This document shows positions 7,257 to 15,858 of a stretch of 31,303 bases of DNA, one piece after another. The DNA lies in assembly GCA_037385045.1 (NCBI GenBank), contig JARRNJ010000045.1, positions 1 through 31,303 of the forward strand. Direction: 5' to 3'. Positions within the stretch are counted from its first letter, which is position 1. Every line of letters begins with the position of its first letter. A program made the translations under genes and the position numbers. The DNA comes from JARRNJ01 sp037385045 (GTDB lineage Bacteria; Pseudomonadota; Gammaproteobacteria; JASBUN01). The notes beneath the pieces are model-generated. The model worked only from the letters and a program-made list of their open reading frames with translations. It had not been told where the DNA came from and searched no databases.

Positions 7257-8135
7257 CTACCCCGGAAATACCACTCTGGCGTCGAATACCGGGCCGTCGA
7301 CGCACACGCGTTTCATGGCCGGGCCGGCGGGGGTTTGCACTTCCACCGCGCAGCCGGCGCAGCCGCCGACGGCGCAGGCCATGAATTCCTCCAGGGAGAC
7401 CTGGCAGGGAAGGCGGAACTCCCGCGCCAGCTTCGCCACCGCTTCCAGCATGGGATGCGGCCCGCAGGCGAAGATTTCCACTTGTGCCAGCAGGTCGGCG
7501 TCGAGGCGCTGCAGCCAGGCCCGGGCCAGGTCGGTGACGTAGCCCTGGTAGCAGCCGGGATAGTCCTGGAGGCTGGCCAGCCGGCACGGCACCTGCCAGT
7601 CCTCCAGCAGCGGCATGGTGGCGATCACGCCGTCGGGCACGCCCGGCACCAGTATCTCCGACGGCCGGGTGGTGAACGGGAAGGGCACTTCGGAGCCCAT
7701 GAGGACCAACGGCTGGTAGGCGCCGCGCACCTCGAGCAGGGATTCGGCCAGAAACACCATCGGCGGAATGCCCACGCCGCCGCCGATCAGCAGCGGCCGG
7801 GAGCGTTCCATGCGCGGGCGGAACGGTTCGCCGATGGGGCCCAGCACGCTCAACCGTTCGCCGGGCTCACGCCGGGCCAGCAATTCAGTGCCGCGGCCGA
7901 CCGCCTTGTACAGCAGGTCGATCCAACCGTTGGCCGCCGAAGCCCGCATGATCGACAGCGGCCGGCGCATGGGCAGCATCGGGTCGCATTGCAGATGCAC
8001 GAAGCTGCCGGGGCGGGCGTGGCGTGCACATTCCGGCGCCTGCAGGCGCAACACGTACTGATCGGCCGGATGGGCCTGATGGGACAGAACTTCGGCGTCC
8101 TCGAGGAAGATGGTGCCGCGACGGGAATTGCTCAT
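7257..8135 (-). CDS. pyrK: PyrK-like FAD/[2Fe-2S] electron transfer subunit
   Basis: A 292-residue flavin/iron-sulfur reductase subunit resembling PyrK, which passes electrons from class 1B dihydroorotate dehydrogenase to NAD. The FAD-binding motif RRPLSI is at 57-62, the pyridine nucleotide motif GGGVGIPPM at about 118-126, and FACGPHPML at 222-230. Four cysteines at 254, 259, 262 and 278 have the C-x4-C-x2-C-x15-C spacing expected of the PyrK [2Fe-2S] cluster. No pyrD lies in this window, so the partner is unknown. It follows pyrC' by 59 bases on the same strand and is last in the array. It could serve another oxidoreductase; the family call is good, the exact partner is inference. Confidence 0.82.
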   Translation of the reverse strand: MSNSRRGTIFLEDAEVLSHQAHPADQYVLRLQAPECARHARPGSFVHLQCDPMLPMRRPLSIMRASAANGWIDLLYKAVGRGTELLARREPGERLSVLGPIGEPFRPRMERSRPLLIGGGVGIPPMVFLAESLLEVRGAYQPLVLMGSEVPFPFTTRPSEILVPGVPDGVIATMPLLEDWQVPCRLASLQDYPGCYQGYVTDLARAWLQRLDADLLAQVEIFACGPHPMLEAVAKLAREFRLPCQVSLEEFMACAVGGCAGCAVEVQTPAGPAMKRVCVDGPVFDARVVFPG

Positions 8136-8194
8136 GGCGCAAGCGTACTGGTTGGTGGGCGGCCGGTAAAGTCAGCGGGCGCCGCCGGATCGCG

Positions 8195-9433
8195 TCAGGC
8201 GTCGTTGTGCCGCCGTTCGAATACCACCTTGCCGCCCAGCAGGGTGTGCGTCACCCGGCCGTGCAGGGTCCAGCCCCAGGCCGCATCCGGATCAAAGACG
8301 CACACATCGGCCGGCGCACCGGTTGCCAGGGTGCCGGCATCGATGCGCAGGATCTCGGCGGGTTGCGACGTGAGCCGCGCCACCGCCTCCGGCAGCGACA
8401 GCACCTGCTCGCGTACCAGCCGCAGGGTCAGGGGCAGCAGCGTTTCCAGCCCCGATATGCCCGGTTCGGTGGCGCCGAACGGCGCCAGCTTGGCATCGGC
8501 TTCGTGCGGCTGGTGGTCGGAGCACACCGCACCGATGACGCCGCCGGCCAGGCCCTCGCGCAGGCCGTCGCGGTCGTACGCCGTGCGCAGCGGCGGCAGC
8601 ACATGACACTGGCTGTCGAACTCACCGACGTGTTCCTCGGTGAGCCACAGCTGGTGGGCGGCGACGTCGGCGGTGACCGGCAGTCCGTCAAAGCGGGCGC
8701 GGGCGATCATGCGTACGGCCCGGGCGGTGGACAGGCGGCAGAAATGGGCGCGCACGCCGGTCTGTTCGATCAGGGCCAGGTCCCGCGCCACAGCGGCGGT
8801 TTCCGCCGCTTCAGGAATTCCAGGCAGTCCAAGGCGGGTGGCCACCGCGCCTTCGTGGGCGCAGCCGCCGTTGTGCAGCCACGGATCCTCGGCGGTGACG
8901 AATACCGTCAGGTCCTGCGTCGCCGCGTATTCCATGGCCCGGCGCATGATCTGGCTGTTGCCCAGGGGCACGACGTTGCCGACGCCGACGCAACCTGCCT
9001 CCAGCAGCTCGGCCATTTCGCTCAACTGTTCGCCCGCCAGGCCCTGGGTCAGCGCCCCCAGCGGAAACAGCCGTGCATAGCCGGCCTGCTGCGCGCGCCG
9101 GCGCACCAGCTGCGCCACCGCCGGGGTGTCGATCACCGGGTCGGTGTCCGGCGGGCAGCACAAGGTGGTAACGCCCGCCGCGGCCGCGGCCGCCGTTTCA
9201 CTGGCGATGGTGGCCTTGTGCTCCAGGCCGGGTTCGCGCAGTCGCGCACACAGGTCCACCAGCCCCGGGCAGACCACGCGCCCGGTGGCGTCCAGCTCCC
9301 GCTCGGCCGCGAAGCCTTCGGGGGCGTCGCCGAGGGCGATGATGCGCTTGTCGGCGATGAACAAATCGAGCTCGGCGTCGACGCCTGCCGCGGGATCGAT
9401 GACCCGGCCGTTGCGGATGACGATGCGCATCAC
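8195..9433 (-). CDS. pyrC': Dihydroorotase homologue lacking metal ligands (PyrC'/PyrX)
   Basis: A 412-residue protein of the class I dihydroorotase/amidohydrolase family. The zinc-binding HxH of PGLxDxHxHLREPG is replaced: the sequence reads PGLVDLCARLREPG at about residues 56-69. The later metal histidines are also changed: FVTAEDP stands where HCED-type motifs occur and HFCRLST where the HxxHxST motif occurs, while SDHQPH keeps its aspartate. It is therefore probably catalytically inactive. In Pseudomonas such a PyrC' is needed as a structural partner of aspartate transcarbamoylase PyrB. The coupling supports this role: the GTG start overlaps the pyrB stop by four bases (an ATG one codon later overlaps by one). 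An active dihydroorotase must be encoded elsewhere. Confidence 0.92.
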   Translation of the reverse strand: MMRIVIRNGRVIDPAAGVDAELDLFIADKRIIALGDAPEGFAAERELDATGRVVCPGLVDLCARLREPGLEHKATIASETAAAAAAGVTTLCCPPDTDPVIDTPAVAQLVRRRAQQAGYARLFPLGALTQGLAGEQLSEMAELLEAGCVGVGNVVPLGNSQIMRRAMEYAATQDLTVFVTAEDPWLHNGGCAHEGAVATRLGLPGIPEAAETAAVARDLALIEQTGVRAHFCRLSTARAVRMIARARFDGLPVTADVAAHQLWLTEEHVGEFDSQCHVLPPLRTAYDRDGLREGLAGGVIGAVCSDHQPHEADAKLAPFGATEPGISGLETLLPLTLRLVREQVLSLPEAVARLTSQPAEILRIDAGTLATGAPADVCVFDPDAAWGWTLHGRVTHTLLGGKVVFERRHNDA

Positions 9434-10401
9434 ACGGCCTCCCGCGGCAGGGTTTCGTGGCTGCGCATGGCCATGGACATGACCGCCATGCGGACCGCGA
9501 TACCATGGGACACCTGCTGCAGGATCACCGAACGCGGCCCGTCGGCGACCCGTGAGTCCATCTCCACTCCGCGATTGATGGGGCCCGGATGCATGACGAT
9601 GGCGTCTTCGGCGGCGTTGCGCAGGCGCTTTTCCGTCAGCCCGTAGCGGTAGAAGTACTCGTGGGCGCTGGGCAGCAGTGCGCCCTGCATGCGTTCGCGC
9701 TGCAGCCGCAGCATGATGATGACGTCCACGTCGCGGATGCCTTCGCGCAGGTCGCTAACCGCGTGGACCCCCAGCTGTTCCACCTTCGCCGGCAGCAGAG
9801 TGCGCGGCGCTACCACGCGCACTTCCGCCGCACCCAGGGTGTTGAGGGCATGGATCTGCGAGCGGGCCACCCGCGAATGCAGGATGTCGCCGACGATCGC
9901 CACCTTGAGCCGGCTGAAATCCTGCTTGTGGCGGCGGATGGTGAACATATCCAGCATCGCCTGGGTGGGGTGCGAATGACGGCCGTCGCCGGCATTGATG
10001 ACTGCGACGTGCGGCTGTACGTGGTGCGCCATGAAGTGCGCGGCGCCGCTTTCGGCGTGGCGCACCACGAACATGTCGCAGTGCATGGCCTCGAGGTTGC
10101 GCAGGGTGTCGAGCAGCGTTTCGCCCTTGACGGTGCTGGAGACGTCGATGTTGATGTTGAGCACGTCCGCGGACAGGCGTTTGGCCGCCAGCTCGAATGT
10201 CGTGCGCGTGCGGGTGCTGGCCTCGAAGAACAGATTGACGATGGTCTTGCCGCGCAACAGCGGCACTTTTTTCACCGTTTGTTCGGGCACTCCGGCGAAC
10301 GATTCGGCGGCATCGAGAATGTCCACCAGAATGTCCCGCGTCAGCCCCTCGGTGGAGAGGAAATGGCGCAGCCGTCCGTGTTCGTCGACCTGCAATCTCA
10401 T
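9430..10401 (-). CDS. pyrB: Aspartate carbamoyltransferase catalytic subunit
   Basis: Condenses carbamoyl phosphate and L-aspartate to N-carbamoyl-L-aspartate, the committed step of pyrimidine synthesis. The protein has 323 residues. The carbamoyl-phosphate motif STRT is at residues 62-65, HPTQ at 144-147, and the C-terminal MHPGPINRGVE is present. No pyrI regulatory gene follows; instead pyrC' overlaps, as in the Pseudomonas-type dodecameric enzyme. pyrR lies 108 bases upstream on the same strand, forming a pyrR-pyrB-pyrC' unit. The N-terminus of about ten extra residues before the core also fits the Pseudomonas type. Confidence 0.97.
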   Translation of the reverse strand: MRLQVDEHGRLRHFLSTEGLTRDILVDILDAAESFAGVPEQTVKKVPLLRGKTIVNLFFEASTRTRTTFELAAKRLSADVLNINIDVSSTVKGETLLDTLRNLEAMHCDMFVVRHAESGAAHFMAHHVQPHVAVINAGDGRHSHPTQAMLDMFTIRRHKQDFSRLKVAIVGDILHSRVARSQIHALNTLGAAEVRVVAPRTLLPAKVEQLGVHAVSDLREGIRDVDVIIMLRLQRERMQGALLPSAHEYFYRYGLTEKRLRNAAEDAIVMHPGPINRGVEMDSRVADGPRSVILQQVSHGIAVRMAVMSMAMRSHETLPREAV

Positions 10402-10509
10402 TGTGCCGCCGCTTGCCAGTGCCGTGCTCCGGCGAATGCGTGCCGTGAGTCGTAGCTCATAGTGTCGTTCATGTCCCTCGGTTCGTTGTTGTTGTCATCC
10501 AGCCGCCCA

Positions 10510-11037
10510 TTACTTGCCGCGGATGCCGCGTTCGCTGCTTTGCATGATGCTCAGAGCCAGCGGCTCCGGTCCGGTCAGCTTGACCTGCTGGCCGGGTTCC
10601 AGGTCCAGGCGTTTGCCGACGACCCTGGCCTGGATCGGCAGCTCGCGTCCGCCGCGGTCCACCAGCGCCGCGAGCAGGATCGAAGCCGGCCGGCCGTAAT
10701 CGAAGATCTCGTTCATGGCGGCACGCACCGTGCGACCGGTATAGAGCACGTCGTCGACCAGGATGATGTGGCGGTCGTCAACGCTGAACGGCAGCTTCGA
10801 TGGCCGCACCTGCGGGTTCATCCCGATGCGCGTGAAATCATCCCTGTAGAAGGAAATGTCCAGGGTGCCCATCTCCTCGGCCAGCCCGAGCAAGCGGTGC
10901 AGGCGCTCGGCGACCCAGACGCCGCCGGTGTGGATGCCGATCATCAGCGGTTCGCGGATGTTGCGTTGTTCGAGCAGCGAGCGCAACTGTCCCGCCATGT
11001 CGGCGATCAGGCGCTCGAGATCGTCGGGTTCAGTCAC
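10510..11037 (-). CDS. pyrR: PyrR bifunctional pyrimidine regulator / uracil phosphoribosyltransferase
   Basis: A 175-residue member of the PyrR family of phosphoribosyltransferases, which sense UMP/PRPP and adjust pyrimidine gene expression and may also convert uracil to UMP. The PRPP-binding loop VDDVLYTGRT is at about residues 94-103. I chose the GTG at 11037 because AGGAGG lies exactly six bases upstream and the protein then has the family length; the frame is open 17 codons further, but that part overlaps ruvX. The start lies inside ruvX with an 8-base overlap. It precedes pyrB and probably controls it. In Pseudomonas PyrR acts on transcription of pyrRBC'; whether it does so here is inference. 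Confidence 0.95.
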   Translation of the reverse strand: MTEPDDLERLIADMAGQLRSLLEQRNIREPLMIGIHTGGVWVAERLHRLLGLAEEMGTLDISFYRDDFTRIGMNPQVRPSKLPFSVDDRHIILVDDVLYTGRTVRAAMNEIFDYGRPASILLAALVDRGGRELPIQARVVGKRLDLEPGQQVKLTGPEPLALSIMQSSERGIRGK

Positions 11038-11485
11038 GGCATGCCTCCTGCTGCTGCAGCCAGTCCTGCAGGATGATCTGGGCGGCAACCTGGTCCAGGT
11101 CGCCCTTGCGCATCCGCGCGCGCCGGCCGGCGGCTCGCTGCTGCGCGGCCACGCTCCGGGCCTCGCGGGAGGTCAAGCGCTCGTCGGCCTCGAACACCGG
11201 CAGGCCGAAGCGCTGCTGCAGCCGGCGGCCGAAGCGGCGGGCGGCGCGGGTGACCTCGTGTTCGGCATCGTCCAGGTGGCGCGGGATCCCGACCACCAGC
11301 GCGTCCGGGTGCCAGCTGTCGATCAAGCCGGCGATGGCGTCCCAGTCGGGCTGGCTGTCGCGCGCCGTCAAGGTCGTCACCGGTGCGGCTGTACAGCTGA
11401 CCTCCTGGCCCACGGCGACGCCGATCTTGCGGGTGCCGTAGTCGAACCCCAGCAGGGTGCGTGGTCGGTGCTCAGCCGCGACCAT
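11030..11485 (-). CDS. ruvX: RuvX/YqgF Holliday junction resolvase-like nuclease
   Basis: A 151-residue RNase H-fold nuclease of the YqgF family, involved in pre-16S rRNA 5' processing and proposed as a Holliday junction resolvase. The N-terminal motif LLGFDYGTRKIGVAVG with the first catalytic aspartate at residue 15, the middle DERLTS motif, and the C-terminal DLDQVAAQIILQ are all present. The ATG at 11485 fits family length; upstream sequence in the frame shadows yqgE. It follows the yqgE stop by 11 bases, and its end overlaps the pyrR start by 8 bases. The yqgE-ruvX pair is widely conserved. Confidence 0.95.
   Translation of the reverse strand: MVAAEHRPRTLLGFDYGTRKIGVAVGQEVSCTAAPVTTLTARDSQPDWDAIAGLIDSWHPDALVVGIPRHLDDAEHEVTRAARRFGRRLQQRFGLPVFEADERLTSREARSVAAQQRAAGRRARMRKGDLDQVAAQIILQDWLQQQEACRD
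11044..11049 (-). promoter_or_regulatory. Strong ribosome-binding site deciding the pyrR GTG start
   Basis: AGGAGG on the minus strand lies six bases before the GTG at 11037. This fixes the pyrR start within the 3' end of ruvX and rules out the longer open frame. Confidence 0.85.
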
Positions 11486-11496
11486 GGGCGCGCCGC

Positions 11497-12060
11497 TCAG
11501 GCATGGCCGGCGTCTCCGGACAGCAGGTTCAGGTCCACGCCCAGCAGGGCAGCAGCCTGTTGCCAGCGCTCGTCGTCCGGGCTGTCGAACAGGATGTCCT
11601 CGTCGGCCGGTCCGCTCAACCAGGCGTTTTCCGCCAGCTCCCGCTCCAGCTGGCCGGCGCCCCAACCGGCGTAGCCCAGCGCAATCAGGGCCCGCTCCGG
11701 CCCTTCTCCGCGGGCGATGGACACCAGAATATCCCGGGAGGTGGTCAGGCCGATGCGCTCGGTGACCTGCAGGGTCGAGCCCCAGTCGGTGGCCGGCCGG
11801 TGCAGCACGAAGCCCCGTTCCTGTTGCACCGGTCCGCCCATGTATACGCGCTGGTCGGCGACGGCGGCGGCATCGGCATGCAGATCCATGTGGTCGAGAA
11901 TTTCACCCAGGGTCAGTTCCAGCGGGCGGTTGATGACGATTCCCAGCGCGCCCTGGTTGTTGTGTTCGCAGATGTAGGTGACGGTACGAAAAAAGTTCGG
12001 GTCCGCCAGCCGCGGCATGGCGATCAGGAAGTGATTGGTCAGATCAGCGGAACCGGTCAT
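11497..12060 (-). CDS. yqgE: YqgE/AlgH family protein
   Basis: A 187-residue protein of the UPF0301 (YqgE/AlgH) family. Conserved stretches are LTNHFLIAMPRL near the start, GALGIVINRPL near residues 37-47, VYMGGPVQQERGFVLH near 72-87, and ALGYAGWGAGQLE near 126-138. In P. aeruginosa the orthologue AlgH was named for an effect on alginate genes, but the biochemical function is not settled. It sits between tonB and ruvX with short gaps, as in Pseudomonas. Confidence 0.95.
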   Translation of the reverse strand: MTGSADLTNHFLIAMPRLADPNFFRTVTYICEHNNQGALGIVINRPLELTLGEILDHMDLHADAAAVADQRVYMGGPVQQERGFVLHRPATDWGSTLQVTERIGLTTSRDILVSIARGEGPERALIALGYAGWGAGQLERELAENAWLSGPADEDILFDSPDDERWQQAAALLGVDLNLLSGDAGHA

Positions 12061-12082
12061 GGCGGATAGTATCCGGCAGATG

Positions 12083-12919
12083 TCAGGCGCCGATCAAGCG
12101 CGCCGAACACGGCGGCAGTACGCTCGCGGGCACCGGTGCGAACGGCGCCGCCAGGCGCACGATGCGCACCGCCGCGTCGTCGAGGACCTTGTGGCCCGAC
12201 GATTCGAGGATCCTGATGCTTGCCACGCTGCCGTCCGGTCGTTCGGTCACTTCCATGATCAGGCTGCCGGACAGCCCCGCCCGGCGGGCCTTGTCCGGAT
12301 AGTTGAGGTTGCCGATCTGTTCGACCTTCTTGGTCCAGTAGTGCAGATACTCGGCGTCGACGGTCCTGCGGGTATTGGCGTAGAGATATTTGCGGTTGGG
12401 GCGCTTTGAGTACACTTCCCACGAATTTTGTGTGCGCGCTTCCAGGCGGGCGATCTCCTGCATGCTGCTCTGCATCAGCTGTGCGGCCGACGGCCGGGGT
12501 TTGGGCTGCACCTTCGGTTTGGGGGTTGCGGCGGCAACCTTCTGCGGCGATTTCTCCTGGGTCAGCACCGGCGCCGGCGCCGTCTTCGGCTTGGCCGGTG
12601 CCGCCGCGGGCGCGGTGACCGGCGCCTTGCCCGCGGCGGTGCTCGGCGTGGGCGCTGTCTTGGGGATTTTCTTGTGCACCCGCTGTTTGGTCGTGCCGCC
12701 ACCCTGTTGACTTTCCTGAGCGAGATAGTCGGGATTCTTGGGGGCGACGTCGGTGCGAGTGTTGACCAGGGTGATGTCCAGGGTGTCCAGCTTCGGCGAC
12801 TTGGACTTGTTCAGGAACGTGAAGCTCACGCCGAGAATCAGCAGCGCGTGGAACGCCACGGCGAGAAACAGGGTCAGCACCAGGCGGTCGGTGGAGGTAA
12901 TGACAGGTGCGGTACGCAT
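12083..12919 (-). CDS. tonB: TonB family energy transducer, C-terminally truncated
   Basis: A TonB-family protein that couples the proton gradient at the inner membrane to outer membrane events. It has 278 residues: a membrane anchor at about 13-35, a long Pro/Ala/Lys-rich periplasmic spacer at about 80-145, and a TonB C-terminal domain from about 190. The latter contains LNYPDKARRAGLSGSL and VLDDAAVRIVRLAAPFAP. After APFAP the sequence reads VPASVLPPCSARLIGA and stops. Relatives instead continue with FPxxI...D.L.I.RTW.F, the last strand that pairs with receptor TonB boxes. No other frame restores it. The position fits the tonB3 gene of Pseudomonas, which is tied to twitching motility. Function may be impaired. 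Confidence 0.88.
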   Translation of the reverse strand: MRTAPVITSTDRLVLTLFLAVAFHALLILGVSFTFLNKSKSPKLDTLDITLVNTRTDVAPKNPDYLAQESQQGGGTTKQRVHKKIPKTAPTPSTAAGKAPVTAPAAAPAKPKTAPAPVLTQEKSPQKVAAATPKPKVQPKPRPSAAQLMQSSMQEIARLEARTQNSWEVYSKRPNRKYLYANTRRTVDAEYLHYWTKKVEQIGNLNYPDKARRAGLSGSLIMEVTERPDGSVASIRILESSGHKVLDDAAVRIVRLAAPFAPVPASVLPPCSARLIGA

Positions 12920-12937
12920 GGCGATCTGGCGCTAGGT

Positions 12938-13437
12938 GACTCCCCGTGCTCCAGCGGTGCTAACGGATGGTCCGGCAGCTTGGGCAACAGCGACAGGACG
13001 ATTATACCGTTGACGATTCCGAAGAACACCGATGCCGTCATCAAAATCCGCAGCAGGTGCAGCAGCGCCCGGCGGGAGGTGGCAAACCACAGTACCGGCA
13101 TGCTCATGACGGCACCGCTGAAACTCAGCATGAACGCCGGCGCCAGGCAGGCGCCGCGCCGCAGGCCGCCCGCCACTCACCGCAGCATGGCAACCCATAG
13201 CGCCGTGCCCCAGCCGCAGCGCACCGGTACGGCGATGGTCGCCACATTGGCCACGCCCGGTTTGGCCCCGGCGGCGGGGTGGGCAGGGCGCCTTCCGCCG
13301 CCTGGATGGTTATCCCCAGCGTGGCCGGCCAGGCGACCCGATTTCCACCGACCGCCCGCGACCGCCGGCGGGCCGCAGCCGGGCGAACCGGGCCGGCAGC
13401 AGCGCCGGGACCAGGATCACGAGGACCCAGCCGGCTC
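12938..13437 (-). pseudogene. Decayed membrane protein gene, possibly an RND/MMPL-type exporter remnant
   Basis: These 500 bases between apbE and tonB contain no intact gene, but pieces of membrane protein appear in order in different minus-strand frames. From 13437 down: GWVLVILVPALLPARFARLR; then (about 13260-13177) GVANVATIAVPVRCGWGTALW ending in MLR and a stop; then (about 13140-12950) a two-helix stretch running from PAFMLSFSGAVMSMP to VFFGIVNGIIVLSLLP. The order and spacing resemble the C-terminal membrane half of RND/MMPL exporters, where an NxANV...P...GxG segment is followed by a final pair of helices. The call is an inference from a few short matches. The last frame runs into the tonB start. 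Confidence 0.4.
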
Positions 13438-13440
13438 GCG

Positions 13441-14501
<1,061 letters not shown>

Positions 14502-14505
<4 letters not shown>

Positions 14506-15446
14506 TCCAGGGCTTCCTTAATCCTGTCCATCAGCTGGCCGGCGATGTCGAGGCCGTAAATCATATCCAGTTCGCGAATGCAGGTGGGGCTGGTGACGTT
14601 GATTTCGGTGAGGTAGTCGCCGATGACGTCGAGCCCTACGAACATCAGCCCCATGCGCCGGAGCTCCGGAGCGACCTGCTCGCAAATCCACCGGTCCCGG
14701 TCGCTCAGGGCGACGCCCTCGCCGCGCCCGCCGGCGGCGAGATTTCCCCGCGTCTCCCCGGCCGCCGGGATGCGCGCCAATGCGTAGGGGACCGGTTCGC
14801 CGTCGACCATCAGGATGCGCTTGTCGCCCTGGGCGATTTCCGGCAGGTAGCGCTGGGCCATGGTGTAGCGATGGCCGCCGTCGGTGAGGGTCTCGATGAT
14901 CACATTGGTGTTGGGGTCGCCCCGGGTGACGCGAAACACCGAGGTTCCGCCCATGCCGCCAAGCGGTTTCAGGATCACGTCGCCGTGCTGGTCAAGAAAC
15001 GTCCGGATGTCCTCGCCGGCCCGGGTCACCAGGGTCGGCGGGCAGCAGTCGGGGAACCAGGCGGTGAACAGCTTCTCATTGGCGTTGCGGATGCCGCGGG
15101 GGTCGTTGACGACCCGGGTTCCGGCCAGCTGTGCCCGTTCCAAGAGGTAGGTGGCGTAGATATACTCGGTGTCAAAGGGCGGGTCCTTGCGCATCAGCAC
15201 CACGTCCATGTCGGCCAGGGGTTGCAGCCGTGCTTCGCCGACCTGAAACCAGCCCTGCGGATCGTCGGCGACCCGCAGGGGGCGCGAACGGGCCCACGCC
15301 TGCCCGTCGCGCAGGGACAGGTCGTCCATTTCCATGTACCGGAGCTGCCAGCCCCGGGCCTGCGCCGCCAGCAGCATGGCAAAGGTGCTGTCCTTGTGGA
15401 TTTTGATGGACCCGATGGGGTCCATGACCACGCCAAGTCTGATCAT
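14502..15446 (-). CDS. gshB: Glutathione synthetase
   Basis: Joins gamma-glutamylcysteine and glycine using ATP to make glutathione in the cytoplasm. The 314-residue product matches the usual bacterial length of about 316. The ATG at 15446 gives MIRLGVVMDPI, the typical N-terminus; the open frame reaches 15608, but the additional 54 residues do not resemble the family. ATP-grasp elements include NANEKLFTAWF near 121-131, KPLGGMGGTSVF near 160-171, and EINVTSPTCIREL near the end. It is the first gene of the long minus-strand array and is divergent from pilG. Only a weak ribosome-binding site is visible. Confidence 0.97.
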
Positions 15447-15735
15447 AGGGTGCCAAGTTTCGGGCCAGTGCCGCCCAGATACAAGTCCCCGGCCGGTGTC
15501 GGAGTCCGGACAGGCGCCCGGACCGCCGCTTGGCCTATACTCGCGGCCTGGCGGGCCGAGTTTGGCCGCGCGCCTTAAGGTATGATGCGGGCCCGCCGAT
15601 ATCTCCATTACGAGCGGCCCGGCCCCGGCGGAGCTTAGGCACCATATCCGCCGCCGGCCAGCAGATCCGGCCGGCCCGGGTTCCCCGGCTTCGTGGGGAT
15701 GGTGTCCTGGAAAATTGAGCGTTCGCAGACGCTTA

Positions 15736-15764
15736 TTGGATTATTCTGAGGGTTTGTGTTAAAT
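15736..15764 (+). promoter_or_regulatory. Candidate sigma-70 promoter for the pil-chp cluster
   Basis: TTGGAT at 15736-15741 and TTAAAT at 15759-15764 are separated by 17 bases. Each matches four of six consensus positions. They lie in the AT-rich part of the gap, about 95 bases ahead of the preferred pilG start. Confidence 0.3.
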
Positions 15765-15772
15765 ACACACGA

Positions 15773-15803
15773 ATGATGGGACATTTTTTGCCATGATGGG
15801 ACA
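15773..15803 (+). repeat. Direct repeat ATGATGGGACA x2, 20-base spacing
   Basis: The 11-mer ATGATGGGACA occurs at 15773-15783 and again at 15793-15803, two helical turns apart, so both copies face the same side of the DNA. It follows directly after the candidate promoter. This could be a regulator binding site or a chance duplication. The second copy contains the ATG codons that would give a longer PilG. Confidence 0.6.
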
Positions 15804-15848
15804 AATCAACGCAGAGAATAGGGAACCGCCAGCGGAACCCGACCATGT

Positions 15849-15854
15849 AGGAGG
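15849..15854 (+). promoter_or_regulatory. Strong ribosome-binding site deciding the pilG GTG start
   Basis: AGGAGG, continuing as AGGAGGGG, lies four bases before GTG at 15859. The upstream ATG codons at 15793 and 15796 have no such site. Confidence 0.75.
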
Positions 15855-15858
15855 GGTC

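Larger units (their letters stand above)
15447..15858. promoter_or_regulatory. Divergent intergenic region between gshB and pilG
   Basis: This 412-base gap holds the promoters of two divergent multigene units. The half nearest gshB is very GC-rich with no clear motif. The segment 15732-15803 is markedly AT-richer and contains a possible promoter, an inverted repeat TGTGT-N5-ACACA at 15755-15769, and an 11-base direct repeat spaced 20 bases. I see no credible gene here. Confidence 0.55.

Noticed and set aside
10402..10509. Possible PyrR-type attenuator in the pyrR-pyrB gap
   Set aside because: No stem followed by a T-run is visible on the minus strand in this 108-base gap, so I could not support an attenuator.
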